Part shown: in pieces, positions 7,317 to 15,765 of the stretch
Layout of the letters: each line of letters starts with the position of its first letter
Position numbering within the stretch: position 1 is the stretch's first letter
NCBI GenBank assembly: GCA_018819065.1
Contig: JAHJQL010000053.1
Coordinates: forward strand, 1 to 49,399
Reading direction: 5' to 3'
Source of the DNA: Nanobdellota archaeon
Lineage (GTDB): Archaea > Nanobdellota > Nanobdellia > Woesearchaeales > GCA-2686295
Length of the DNA: 49,399 bases
The notes under the pieces: generated by a model
What the model was told of the DNA's origin: nothing
The model's database searches: none
The model's input: the letters and a program-made list of their open reading frames with translations, nothing else
Position numbers and translations under genes: made by a program

Positions 7317-8342
7317 TTAAACCTTTGGGATAATTATTAAGCTTTTATCAAACGTGGTTAGCGACTTCGTCCCTTTTTTTGTTATCAAAATATCATCTTC
7401 TATCCTTATTCCAAAATCTTTGTATATTCCTGGCTCAATAGTTATAACCATTCCTTCTCTAAGCACATCTTTTGATGTCAGATTCACATTTGGAAGTTCG
7501 TGTATCTCAACACCGAGTCCATGACCAAGACTATGTGTGAATTGTTTGCTATAATGTCCAAGCCTATTTCTGACAAACTCTTCAATTATTCTTATGTCCA
7601 CGCCTGGTTTTAGCATCTTAATTGCTTCTTTTTGTATTTCAAGAATAAAATTATAGATGCTAAGCTCTTTATTTGAAGGCGTTCCTATGTATACAGTCCT
7701 TGATATATCAGAACAATATCCTTTATATTTTAAACCAAAGTCTAAAATCAAAAAACCACCCCTCATCTTTTGATTACCAGAGTAGTGTGGAATCCTAGAA
7801 TTTTTTCCTGATGCAACTATTGGCTCAAACGAAAGTTGGCAACCAAGTTTTATAGCTTCAAGCTTGATAAACTTCCTAACATCATCTTCATATTCAAAAT
7901 TGAAGTTATCAACTATTTTTTGCAGTATTAACTCTGCAAGAGAACAAGAGGTTTTTATCTTGTTTATCTCAGAGTTCGTTTTTATCTTCCTCGCCTGTTG
8001 AAATATCGACTCAACGTTTTTTGTCCTGACAAACTTGTTCAAAAGTCTTTTTTGTTTGACACTCACTTTTGACTCATTAATCCCTAAAACAAATATTTTT
8101 TTATGTTTGACAACTCGTTTTATTCTTTCAAAGAGTTTTTTATAAACAACTTTTTTAAAGTCAGTCTTCACATCCTCAAGAGCATTAACAAATAGTGTTG
8201 GTTTTCCATTCTTTGGAATGAGTAGTGCAGACTCATCAACCTCTCGTCCCATTACATAAAAAAAGTTAGGATCAGAAAAGAACAGCAGACAAGCATTCAC
8301 TCTTGCTTTCATCAAATTGTCCTGTATCTTTTTAATTATCAT
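7317..8342 (-). CDS. pepQ: M24-family Xaa-Pro dipeptidase-like peptidase
   Basis: Metallopeptidase of the M24 (pita-bread) fold, probably acting on Xaa-Pro peptides released by the proteasome. All five metal ligands are visible in order: Asp in ILDFGLKY, Asp in GYCSDISRT, His in HSLGHGLG, Glu in TIEPG and Glu in IRIEDD. The N-terminal creatinase-like domain is present. The track start at 8384 lies inside the upstream gene; I choose ATG 8342 (MIIKKIQ), which has GAGGT about 10 nt upstream and follows the upstream stop by 7 bp. Prolidase versus aminopeptidase P cannot be decided. Confidence 0.88.
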   Translation of the reverse strand: MIIKKIQDNLMKARVNACLLFFSDPNFFYVMGREVDESALLIPKNGKPTLFVNALEDVKTDFKKVVYKKLFERIKRVVKHKKIFVLGINESKVSVKQKRLLNKFVRTKNVESIFQQARKIKTNSEINKIKTSCSLAELILQKIVDNFNFEYEDDVRKFIKLEAIKLGCQLSFEPIVASGKNSRIPHYSGNQKMRGGFLILDFGLKYKGYCSDISRTVYIGTPSNKELSIYNFILEIQKEAIKMLKPGVDIRIIEEFVRNRLGHYSKQFTHSLGHGLGVEIHELPNVNLTSKDVLREGMVITIEPGIYKDFGIRIEDDILITKKGTKSLTTFDKSLIIIPKV

Positions 8343-8349
8343 AGTGCAA

Positions 8350-9012
8350 CTACCTCTTTTTCTTGTCAAAAATAGCTTTGTCAAGGAGTAGCATGTTTGA
8401 ACTATTTTTTAACGCTAAAGGATAATCTTGACTTGTTCCCATGCTTAAATATTTCATCTTTATCCCTTGTATTTTTTCCTTTTTCACACTTCTAAAAAGT
8501 TTATTCATATCCTTGAAATGCTTATCAATATTAGCTTCATCCATGTTAATTGATGAAATACTGCACATTAGTCCAAGAACAGATAAATTTTTTAGCCCAC
8601 TTAACTGTTTTAAAAACATAATTAACTGATCTTTTTTTACACCTTGAACGTTTTTGTATCCTAAAATGTTAACTCTTATTAATATTGACATATTTTTTTT
8701 GCTTCTCCAACACTGCTTATCAATTGTTTTTGCAATATCTAGAGAATCAACTGTTTGGATGAGATTAAAAGTTTCCACAGCATCTTTCACATCACTTTTC
8801 TTAAGCGTTCCAACAAAATGCCAGTTGACAGGATATTTAATCTTGGCTTTCTTCTTTTTTGCTTCTGAAACGATGATTTCAGCCACATCTTTAACATCTA
8901 AAAATAATGCTTGATTTATCTCCCTTACAGAATGGCTTGCAACAACTGCCACTATCTTGACTTTATGACTTGCCTCACTTCTAATTTTTGATAGGTTCTT
9001 AAGAATGCTCAT
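8350..9012 (-). CDS. YggS/PLPBP-like protein lacking the PLP lysine
   Basis: Fold assignment comes from conserved blocks of the YggS (PLP homeostasis) family: WHFVGTLKKSDV (64-75, normally WHFIGxLQxNK), LSMGTSQDY (189-197, normally LSMGMSxD) and a terminal AIF segment. The first strand, usually AVSKT with the Schiff-base lysine, reads VAVVASHSV, so the expected lysine position (about residue 25) is Ala. The FGENYVQE motif is also gone (VAEIIVSEA). The protein is therefore unlikely to bind PLP covalently and may have a changed function. It is first in the operon with the peptidase and PAN; a TATA-like CTTTTTATATAAC lies upstream. Confidence 0.8.
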   Translation of the reverse strand: MSILKNLSKIRSEASHKVKIVAVVASHSVREINQALFLDVKDVAEIIVSEAKKKKAKIKYPVNWHFVGTLKKSDVKDAVETFNLIQTVDSLDIAKTIDKQCWRSKKNMSILIRVNILGYKNVQGVKKDQLIMFLKQLSGLKNLSVLGLMCSISSINMDEANIDKHFKDMNKLFRSVKKEKIQGIKMKYLSMGTSQDYPLALKNSSNMLLLDKAIFDKKKR

Positions 9013-9081
9013 AGTTTTAATCTTGTTTGATTGTTGTTATATAAAAAGTTATCTTGAAAAATACTAATAAAGGCAGTTAGG

Positions 9082-9090
9082 TTTTTAAAT
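9082..9090 (+). promoter_or_regulatory. TATA box of the PadR-like gene
   Basis: TTTTTAAAT centred about 28 nt before the ATG at 9114; leaderless transcript expected. Confidence 0.5.
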
Positions 9091-9113
9091 CAAAAACAAA
9101 TCCTTATCAGATA

Positions 9114-9590
9114 ATGGTTGCTGTAAAAGTCAATAGCATGGTCAAGCTCCACACGCTCTGCCTTCTAAATAGTGGTCCAAAGCACGGCTACGAAATCATA
9201 AAAGAACTTGAAAATACTATGGATCAAAAAATCAGTGCGAGCCACGTTTATCCTTTCTTAAAATCTCTTGAAAGTAACAAGCTAATAAACTGTCAAAAAG
9301 TGGAGCTACGAGATAAAAAAAAGTATGTTCTTACTAAGAATGGTGAGGAATTTATCAACCTGATTTTTGATAGCATAGGACACATAATGAATTCTGTTAT
9401 TGAAAAAAAGGTTTTGACGTGCGCAGGTTGTGGTTGTAAGATTTATCAAGGTTCATATCAGAACGTGAAATCTGATTTAAAAGAAAATTTTTGCTGCATA
9501 CACTGTGCGGATGCATCAAGAGAAAAAAGAGTTATTTTGCATTCTTGGCAGATTCAAGGTCCGCTAAAAACCGTTTCAAAGTCTTTATGA
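9114..9590 (+). CDS. PadR-like regulator with zinc-binding C-terminus
   Basis: Residues 10-80 match the PadR winged helix: LHTLCLLNSGPKHGYEIIKEL, then SASHVYPFLKSLESNKLI and a wing KKKYVLTKNG. The C-terminal part (about 102-132) has a Cys cluster, CAGCGCKIYQG...CCIHC, probably a zinc-binding treble-clef or TRASH-like knuckle, suggesting metal or redox sensing. Transcription is from a TATA box just upstream and initiation is leaderless at ATG 9114. The last 59 bp overlap the 3' end of alaS on the other strand, so the two mRNAs are antisense at their ends. Confidence 0.8.
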   Translation: MVAVKVNSMVKLHTLCLLNSGPKHGYEIIKELENTMDQKISASHVYPFLKSLESNKLINCQKVELRDKKKYVLTKNGEEFINLIFDSIGHIMNSVIEKKVLTCAGCGCKIYQGSYQNVKSDLKENFCCIHCADASREKRVILHSWQIQGPLKTVSKSL

Positions 9591-12057
9591 GGTGTTCTGG
9601 CTGCGTGTTTAACAATTCAGAAGAGATAGTTATTGCATCTTCTTTTGATTCTTTTTTTGATGACAAAATTAAGCATTCATTTTTTATGTCTTTGTCTTTT
9701 TTCATGGCTTTCTTAGCTGCTTTCCATTTCTCAAACAACTCCTCAACTCTGTGAATTATGAATTTTTCTTCGCAGCCAAGCAGCACAGACATCTCATCAA
9801 GAATGATTTTTCTCTCGTTAATGAATTTGTAAGCCGCATCTCCGCAGACAAATTCTATTCTTATAATTCCATCCTGAACTTTAGTGGTTCTCAAAATTCT
9901 CAAAACTTTGCATTCGCCTGTGAGGTTTAGGTGTGTTCCTCCGCATGCTTCAACGTCAAACCCTGGAATTTCCACTATCCTTATCTTTTTCCCCGGAACC
10001 GCTCCTCCTTGATATATTGTAAATCCGTACTTTGTTTCTGCAACATCTCTTGGCATGAATGACTTGTAAACTGGCAGGTTTTGATTTATTATGTTGTTTG
10101 CAAGTTCTTCTATTTTCTTAATTTGCTCCGACGTCAACTGCTCATAATGAGTTATGTCTAGTCTGGCTTTATCTACGAATTTTGCAGCACCTGCTTGCCA
10201 GATGTGGTTTCCAAGAATTTTTTTTGCAGCTCCATTTAAAATGTGTGTTCCTGTGTGGTGCTGTGCTAATTGAATTCGCCTGTCAAGATCAATCTTTCCA
10301 GAAACTAGCAATCCTTTTTTAAAAGAAGGTTTTTTCTCAAGCGCGTGAACAATTATACTTCCCTGTTTGAAAACATCAACAACTTTTAGGCCTTCAATCT
10401 CTCCAACATCATGAACCTGCCCTCCTGATGTCGGGTAGAAATTTGTCTTGTCAAGAACTATGAATTTGTCAGAAACCAATTGCACTACTGCTTTAAAACT
10501 AGTCAAGTCATAGTGTTCAAAATATAACGTTTCAGTATCTGGGATTCCTTTTAAGTCTAAATCTGTTTCTCTTCTGGTTTGAGTTTTTTGCTCTCCTAAG
10601 TCGTGTCTCTCAGCGACTTTGGCATAGAAATTCTCAGGGATGATTATCTCTCTTCCTTCTTTTTTTGCCTCCTCTAAAACTTGGTCAGGAGTTATTCCTT
10701 GGCTATCGTAAAGCTCTATTAGTTTTTGTTCTGAAACATCTTTTTTTATCACTTGCAATATTATCTGTTGATTCTTCTTTTTTGTTTCATAATACTTCTT
10801 TCTTTCAACCTCTAAGATTTCATCAACCTCTCGCAGGTTGTCTGATAACTCTGGAAATATCACTTTTAAGTAATCAGCGTGCCATTTACACACATCACTT
10901 AATGTCACGTCCCAGCCGTAGCGGTCTATAAATGCTTGTGCTCTTCGAAGAATTATTCGAAGATTATAACCTCCACCAACATTGCTTGGAAGCGCGCCAT
11001 CACTCATAGCGAACAGCAATGATCTTGAGTGCTCTGCAACTGAATAAATCCCTGACATTGGAATTATCGCTTTTTTTAATTCTAAAACATCAACACCAAC
11101 TTTTTTAGCGACTAGCTGCCATGATTTACTCATATCTTGAGATTCATCAACATTTAAAAGACCAGAGTAAGGCACGTATCTTCTCATTAAGTCATTATTT
11201 ACACTAATACCTGTTTTTTCCCTTAACTTTTTAAGAACTGTTGGAAATATTGCGTCATACATAGTGTTTGTTCCTTGGGTAAACCACGCATTTCTCTCCT
11301 GACCCATACCCATATCAAGTACTTTCATGTTCAAATCTTTATGACCTGTGTTTGTCTGTTCATAAAGCATGTACACTTGGTTTCCAAGCTCACATCCTCT
11401 TGAGAAGAATTCCATGCAGCAACCAAAATTTCCTCCTCCAGCCCATGAATCTTCATGAAAGGTTACTTCGCTATTTGGCAAGCCTATCCCTTTCTTAATC
11501 CATGCATGGATGTGTCTAAAAACCTCGTTTTGATTCCATTTATCTGGTGGAACAAACATGTGCTGTCCTATCATCACAAATCCTGTGTTGTGACTTCCTG
11601 TTATTCCAACATTATCAATATCTCCAAATCTTAAGCAGAATTGAGGTATGACTAATGGGTTTGCTGGTGGCTTTATTTCACCAGAGATAACGTATGGTTG
11701 AAAGGCTGCAATTGATGCATTAGTGTATTCCATGGTTGGATTCCACCTCGCAACCACAGGGTAACGCTTTATAGGTGTGTAACCAAATTTTTTAAACATC
11801 TTAGAAAACTCAGTCCATACTTGGGGATATTCAAGCCTATTCTTGGCAGGAGTTGAGCCTATAAACCCGAATTCTTTGCTGCAAGAAGGGTCTCCACAAA
11901 CATCCCTTTTCGTGGTTGACCAAAATGGTTTTTTGCATGAAGGACAAAACTTTCTATGAAACCCTTCTTCTTCTAATGTTTGAACAGGGTAATACTTTTC
12001 CGGGTTCTTCCAAAATACTGGTCTAAACTTTTTCTTTATATCCTTGTCAGCCAACAT
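9532..12057 (-). CDS. alaS: Alanyl-tRNA synthetase, archaeal type
   Basis: Charges tRNA-Ala and hydrolyses mischarged Ser/Gly. The archaeal N-terminal zinc element is present (CPSCKKPFW...CGDPSC), followed by the class II core (motif 2 around TNASIAAFQP and RFGDIDNVG) and the editing domain with the zinc ligands HHTGTH and CGGTH. The C-terminus is short: about 135 residues after CGGTH, ending without the glycine-rich globular (DHHA1) end seen in archaeal enzymes of about 900 residues. The stop overlaps the convergent PadR-like gene. Start ATG 12057 is about 26 nt from the TATA box (TATATTTAAA, 12077-12088). Confidence 0.96.
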   Translation of the reverse strand: MLADKDIKKKFRPVFWKNPEKYYPVQTLEEEGFHRKFCPSCKKPFWSTTKRDVCGDPSCSKEFGFIGSTPAKNRLEYPQVWTEFSKMFKKFGYTPIKRYPVVARWNPTMEYTNASIAAFQPYVISGEIKPPANPLVIPQFCLRFGDIDNVGITGSHNTGFVMIGQHMFVPPDKWNQNEVFRHIHAWIKKGIGLPNSEVTFHEDSWAGGGNFGCCMEFFSRGCELGNQVYMLYEQTNTGHKDLNMKVLDMGMGQERNAWFTQGTNTMYDAIFPTVLKKLREKTGISVNNDLMRRYVPYSGLLNVDESQDMSKSWQLVAKKVGVDVLELKKAIIPMSGIYSVAEHSRSLLFAMSDGALPSNVGGGYNLRIILRRAQAFIDRYGWDVTLSDVCKWHADYLKVIFPELSDNLREVDEILEVERKKYYETKKKNQQIILQVIKKDVSEQKLIELYDSQGITPDQVLEEAKKEGREIIIPENFYAKVAERHDLGEQKTQTRRETDLDLKGIPDTETLYFEHYDLTSFKAVVQLVSDKFIVLDKTNFYPTSGGQVHDVGEIEGLKVVDVFKQGSIIVHALEKKPSFKKGLLVSGKIDLDRRIQLAQHHTGTHILNGAAKKILGNHIWQAGAAKFVDKARLDITHYEQLTSEQIKKIEELANNIINQNLPVYKSFMPRDVAETKYGFTIYQGGAVPGKKIRIVEIPGFDVEACGGTHLNLTGECKVLRILRTTKVQDGIIRIEFVCGDAAYKFINERKIILDEMSVLLGCEEKFIIHRVEELFEKWKAAKKAMKKDKDIKNECLILSSKKESKEDAITISSELLNTQPEHLIKTLKRFLADLESAKNAK

Positions 12058-12131
12058 GAAGCTTAAAAAACCAAGATTATATTTAAAACTTTTGCGATAA
12101 ACACTCTTTTAAGCAGAAATTATGAAAAAAC

Positions 12132-12140
12132 TATTTAAAT
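12132..12140 (+). promoter_or_regulatory. TATA box of the paralog operon
   Basis: TATTTAAAT is centred about 26 nt before ATG 12162. It shares a 105-bp divergent control region with alaS. Confidence 0.5.
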
Positions 12141-12161
12141 CAGACGACTTTCGAGAAGAGA

Positions 12162-12746
12162 ATGCTTAAGAGAATTGAACAAAAAAAAGCTCGAAGAAAA
12201 AAGTTTTACATAGGCGCAATACTAGTTTTTTTGATGATTATAAGCATGCTTGGAATTTTACTTGGTAATGATGGTGGGGCCCAGTTTGAATATAATAAAT
12301 TTAAGTTTGAAGTAGAAAACAATCTTCTCGTTACCAAGATTAATGGTGAGAAAAAAACATTTAGGTTTCTGCCTCAAGAATTATTAAGCATAAAAACCCC
12401 TGCAGATTTAAAACAAACATTAAAAGAGCCAATGATGGTTTTGACCTTTGACCCTGGTGTTGGAGTCCAAAACTTAATATACCTTGATTTGATTAGAAAA
12501 GATTTTTCAGACTCGTTTGACTCATTTGTGCAAAGTGGGATTACAAACCAATCAGAGCTATATAACATGCCTTTAGTAAATTGTGATAATGCGACTCAAA
12601 GTATACCTGTAATTTATTTTAACTTATCAAATGAAACATCGATAACCAAAGATGATTACTGCACGGTTTTTAATGGTCAAACAATTGAATTTCTAAAACT
12701 AAGAGATTTAACGCTATACATTTACTACGGAGTTATAAATGGCTAA
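12162..12746 (+). CDS. Membrane-anchored hypothetical protein, paralog A
   Basis: Unrecognised family. Short basic N-terminus (KKARRKK), one hydrophobic helix (about 16-36, FYIGAILVFLMIISMLGILLG), then about 155 residues predicted outside the membrane. The outer part starts YNKFKFEVENNLLVTKI and contains two Cys (in VNCDNA and DDYCTV) likely to form a disulfide. The same plan, with matching opening motif and Cys positions, is seen in the next gene, so the two are tandem paralogs. The genes overlap by 8 bp and are co-translated. Leaderless start at ATG 12162. Confidence 0.75.
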   Translation: MLKRIEQKKARRKKFYIGAILVFLMIISMLGILLGNDGGAQFEYNKFKFEVENNLLVTKINGEKKTFRFLPQELLSIKTPADLKQTLKEPMMVLTFDPGVGVQNLIYLDLIRKDFSDSFDSFVQSGITNQSELYNMPLVNCDNATQSIPVIYFNLSNETSITKDDYCTVFNGQTIEFLKLRDLTLYIYYGVING

Positions 12747-13359
12747 AAAGACGTTAAAAACAGCTGACAAGAATCAGCTTAGAAATTTTACAATAATAAT
12801 TTGTGTACTCATAATAGTTTTTTTTGGAACAATATACGTAGGCAAACACATCAACAAGAAAGAAGTTGATAAAAGCAAGTATAATGGCTTTGACTTCTAC
12901 TTTGAAAAAAACCAAGGTTTATGGCTTACAAGAATAGAGATAGGAAACACTCCCTATGACATACCGTTTTACAATCATCCAAGAGATTTGGAAGATATAA
13001 TTGTTGAAACAAATGTGGAGAATATCATACTCAAAGAAAAACCTCAAAAAATAATTATTAGCATACCCGCTAACAGCGGTTCAGAAATGGCTATTGCAGG
13101 AATAGAAATATCAAAGATAACTGGAGAAAGATATCAAGTTCTAAATATTCCAACGAAGAGTGCTTTTAGCGAGTTTGTTGAAGGAATGCCTTTTGCAACT
13201 TGTAGCGATGCAAATGAAAAAACTGTTGTAATATCCTTTAAAAAGAGCAATAAAAACCTAATAAGCAGCGAGGGAAGATGCATACTTTTGGAATTTAAAG
13301 AAGGTGACGCTATAAGAGTTGCTGACACACTAGCATATAAATTACTAAAAATAATGTAA
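12739..13359 (+). CDS. Membrane-anchored hypothetical protein, paralog B
   Basis: Paralog of the preceding gene: N-terminal helix NFTIIICVLIIVFFGTIYVG (about 16-35), then YNGFDFYFEKNQGLWLTRI matching YNKFKFEVENNLLVTKI, and two Cys (ATCSDA, EGRCIL) at the same relative places. Probably extracytoplasmic and single-pass. The pair may form a heterodimer. It overlaps the upstream gene by 8 bp and is followed after 5 bp by a methyltransferase gene, so a three-gene operon is likely. No known domain recognised. Confidence 0.75.
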   Translation: MAKKTLKTADKNQLRNFTIIICVLIIVFFGTIYVGKHINKKEVDKSKYNGFDFYFEKNQGLWLTRIEIGNTPYDIPFYNHPRDLEDIIVETNVENIILKEKPQKIIISIPANSGSEMAIAGIEISKITGERYQVLNIPTKSAFSEFVEGMPFATCSDANEKTVVISFKKSNKNLISSEGRCILLEFKEGDAIRVADTLAYKLLKIM

Positions 13360-13364
13360 AAAAA

Positions 13365-13955
13365 ATGCCCCATTACTATTCTGAAAAACAAACATCACCA
13401 TTAAACTTGACGAAGATAAACTTAAAAGTTGGTAATGAATTTTTTCCAATGTATTCAGGCTCAGGGGTCTTCTCAAAGAAAAAGCTTGACAAAGGAACTG
13501 AACTACTTGCAAAAAATCTGCTTATCCAACCTGTTTGGGATGTCTTAGACCTCGGGTGTGGAATTGGAATTGTTGGAATTTACGCCAAGAAAATGTTTCC
13601 TTCCATAAACTTGTTTATGAGTGATGTGAATGAGCGCGCAGTTTTTCTTGCAAGAAAAAACGCTAAACTAAACCAAGTCGAAGCCAAAGTAAGACAATCA
13701 GATGGCTTTAACAAGATAAGTGAGGAGTTTGATGCTGTAATCTTTAACCCTCCTCAAGTCGCTGGAAAAGAAGTTTGTTTTAGACTAATAGAAGAATCTT
13801 TCAAGCACTTAAAAAAAGGTGGGATACTAGAAATAGTCGCAAGGCACAACAAAGGAGGGAAAACCTTGTCTGAGAAGATGAATTCTTTGTTTGACAATGT
13901 AAAAGATGTTGCTAAAGGCTCTGGATATAGAGTGTATGTTAGCCAGAAGAATTGA
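13365..13955 (+). CDS. RsmC-like class I methyltransferase
   Basis: A 196-residue SAM-dependent methyltransferase of the MTS/RsmC type (similar in plan to MJ0882). Motif I is VLDLGCGIGIVGIYA, the acidic post-I residue is in SDVNERAV, and the catalytic FNPPQ at about residues 125-129 is the NPP(Y/F/I)-type motif that methylates exocyclic amino groups (here probably guanine N2 of RNA). The opening HYYSEKQTSP and YSGSGVFS also fit this family. Target rRNA or tRNA position unknown. It sits in the operon of the membrane paralogs without an evident link. Confidence 0.85.
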   Translation: MPHYYSEKQTSPLNLTKINLKVGNEFFPMYSGSGVFSKKKLDKGTELLAKNLLIQPVWDVLDLGCGIGIVGIYAKKMFPSINLFMSDVNERAVFLARKNAKLNQVEAKVRQSDGFNKISEEFDAVIFNPPQVAGKEVCFRLIEESFKHLKKGGILEIVARHNKGGKTLSEKMNSLFDNVKDVAKGSGYRVYVSQKN

Positions 13956-13961
13956 TGATTT

Positions 13962-14345
13962 TTAATTGTCAAAAGAGAAATTAAAGAGCTTTAACTCTTC
14001 AACATTGTTATTCTTCAAAAACACTAGTCTTATACCAACACCAAGCTTTAAGACAGCGGAGAGCAAAGCCATGTGTTCATCGCCTGCTCCTGAAGACATG
14101 TTAATGGCGACTTCAGCACCTAAAGATTCATTATGAAGAGCAGCAACTATTTCATCAGAGAGGATATGTGGTGGTTTACTAAAATCAAAAACTAATAGTT
14201 TTACATTTTCTTGGGGTTTAAAGTTTTCTTTGCCAAAATTATTAGTAATCAAAAAGACTTTATCCCATGAAGCCCCGTTGATTATCCCTCTAACACAGTT
14301 CCAAGTACCTTTTCCAGTCGATAAGCATGCTAAAAGAACAGTCAT
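13962..14345 (-). CDS. Stand-alone CARF-like Rossmann protein
   Basis: A 127-residue protein with alternating strands and helices. It opens with a strand plus loop LLACLSTGKGTW, has VFLITNNFGKENF, and a late block INMSSGAGDEHMALLSAVLKLGVGIRLVFL. The last block resembles the N-(T/S)-(G/S)-G-(T/A) nucleotide-binding loop and following helix of CARF domains, which sense cyclic oligoadenylates. No effector domain is fused and no CRISPR or Cas gene lies in the window, so a housekeeping sensor or structural homolog is possible. CARF resemblance is my inference. TATA (TTTATAAAA) about 25 nt upstream supports start 14345. Confidence 0.65.
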   Translation of the reverse strand: MTVLLACLSTGKGTWNCVRGIINGASWDKVFLITNNFGKENFKPQENVKLLVFDFSKPPHILSDEIVAALHNESLGAEVAINMSSGAGDEHMALLSAVLKLGVGIRLVFLKNNNVEELKLFNFSFDN

Positions 14346-14475
14346 AGAAAAAAAATGCGTTAAAGAGTTTTATAAATGTTTTGTGAAAAAAACCATGAAA
14401 ATTCTAAAAAAAACAAAAACAAAAGCTTTAAATAGTTGTTATAACTCATAAATTTCAGCATTTGAGGGTGGTTAA

Positions 14476-14739
14476 ATGGCCGAAGAAGAAAAAAAATTTT
14501 CAAAACAATTAATAGGAAAAACAGTAGTTTCAAAGACGGGAAAAAAGTTTGGTGAAGTAGGCGACATAGTGTTTGAGACTAGTTCAGGAGAACTAATACA
14601 CATGATTCTAGCAAACCCAACATCATATGCAGATAAGTTGGAGCTTGAAAAAACAAAAGAAGGAGACATACTAATACCATTTAGTGCTGTAATGGCTATT
14701 GGTGATTTCTTAGTCGTCGCTGAAGAAGATATCATCTAA
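14476..14739 (+). CDS. PRC-barrel domain protein
   Basis: A single PRC-barrel of 87 residues: SKQLIGKTVVSKTGKKFGEV, followed by VFETSSGELIHMIL and IPFSAVMAIGDFLVV, the typical six-strand pattern. In archaea such small PRC-barrels are linked to RNA processing (RimM-like) or to CdvA-type assemblies; the exact role is unknown. GGTGGT 3 nt before the ATG and a TATA-like CTTTAAATAG about 45 nt upstream support the start. It is divergent from the CARF-like gene and upstream of the RFC gene. Confidence 0.9.
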   Translation: MAEEEKKFSKQLIGKTVVSKTGKKFGEVGDIVFETSSGELIHMILANPTSYADKLELEKTKEGDILIPFSAVMAIGDFLVVAEEDII

Positions 14740-14779
14740 TTCAACAACTTTATAAATAATTCTTTATTCTTTTTAACTA

Positions 14780-15733
14780 ATGGATACTATGATTTGGACT
14801 GAAAAATATAGGCCTCAGACATTCTCAGAAGTCAAAGGGCAAATAGAGATAGTTAAAAGGGTGGAAGCTTTTGTAAAACAAAAGAACATGCCTCACCTAT
14901 TATTTGCAGGACCTGCAGGAACAGGCAAAACCACTCTTTCATTAGTTGTTGCAAAACAGTTGTTTGGCCAGTCGTGGAGAGATAATTTTCTAGAGTTAAA
15001 TGCTTCTGATGAGCGAGGAATTGATGTTATAAGAGTTAAAGTGAAAGATTTTGCAAGAACGAGGGCGATAGGAGACGTTCCCTTTAAGATAATATATCTT
15101 GATGAGTGCGACGCATTAACAAAAGAAGCTCAGCAAGCACTAAGGAGAACGATGGAGAACTACACCCAAACATGCAGATTCATACTATCCTGCAATTATT
15201 CTTCAAAAATTATAGATCCCATACAATCACGATGTACAGTCTTTCGGTTCAAACCACTGCCAAAAAAGGATATTTTTACAATTATAGACAAAATAGTGGA
15301 AAATGAGCACTTGAAGATAGATGAAAAGGCAAAAGAAGCACTTTATGAAATATCAGAAGGAGACTGCAGAAGATTAGAAAACATACTACAAGCATCCTCT
15401 GCTCTTGATAAACACATAACAGAAAGCCTAATATATGAAATGGCTAGTGTTGCAAGACCAAAAGAAGTTAATAAAGTCTTAGAGTTTTGTATAAAAAAAG
15501 ATTTTTTACAAGCAAGGAATGAGCTGTTAAAAACGATGCTTGAATATGGTTTGTCGGGACTAGATATTATAAAACAAATACAAAAAGAAATTTGGAACTT
15601 GAAGATAGATGATAAGAAGAAGCTAGAGATGATAAAAGAGTGTGGTGAAGCAGAGTTTAGGATGGTTGAAGGAAGTGATGAATTCATACAGTTAGAAGCG
15701 CTTCTAAGTAAGTTTGTTCTAATAAATAATTAG
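14780..15733 (+). CDS. rfcS: Replication factor C small subunit
   Basis: Clamp-loader ATPase that opens PCNA rings at primer ends. RFC boxes are visible: WTEKYRPQTFSEVKGQ, Walker A AGPAGTGKTTLS, Walker B YLDECDAL, the SRC motif IQSRCTVFRF, and C-terminal collar helices. The 317-residue length matches archaeal RfcS. No RfcL is in the window. Start ATG 14780 gives MDTMIWTEKYRP; an internal ATG three codons later would also work. It pairs functionally with FEN1 and its PIP box upstream. Confidence 0.97.
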   Translation: MDTMIWTEKYRPQTFSEVKGQIEIVKRVEAFVKQKNMPHLLFAGPAGTGKTTLSLVVAKQLFGQSWRDNFLELNASDERGIDVIRVKVKDFARTRAIGDVPFKIIYLDECDALTKEAQQALRRTMENYTQTCRFILSCNYSSKIIDPIQSRCTVFRFKPLPKKDIFTIIDKIVENEHLKIDEKAKEALYEISEGDCRRLENILQASSALDKHITESLIYEMASVARPKEVNKVLEFCIKKDFLQARNELLKTMLEYGLSGLDIIKQIQKEIWNLKIDDKKKLEMIKECGEAEFRMVEGSDEFIQLEALLSKFVLINN

Positions 15734-15765
15734 GGGGGAAAAATTAAAGAAAAGAATAAAAAAAA

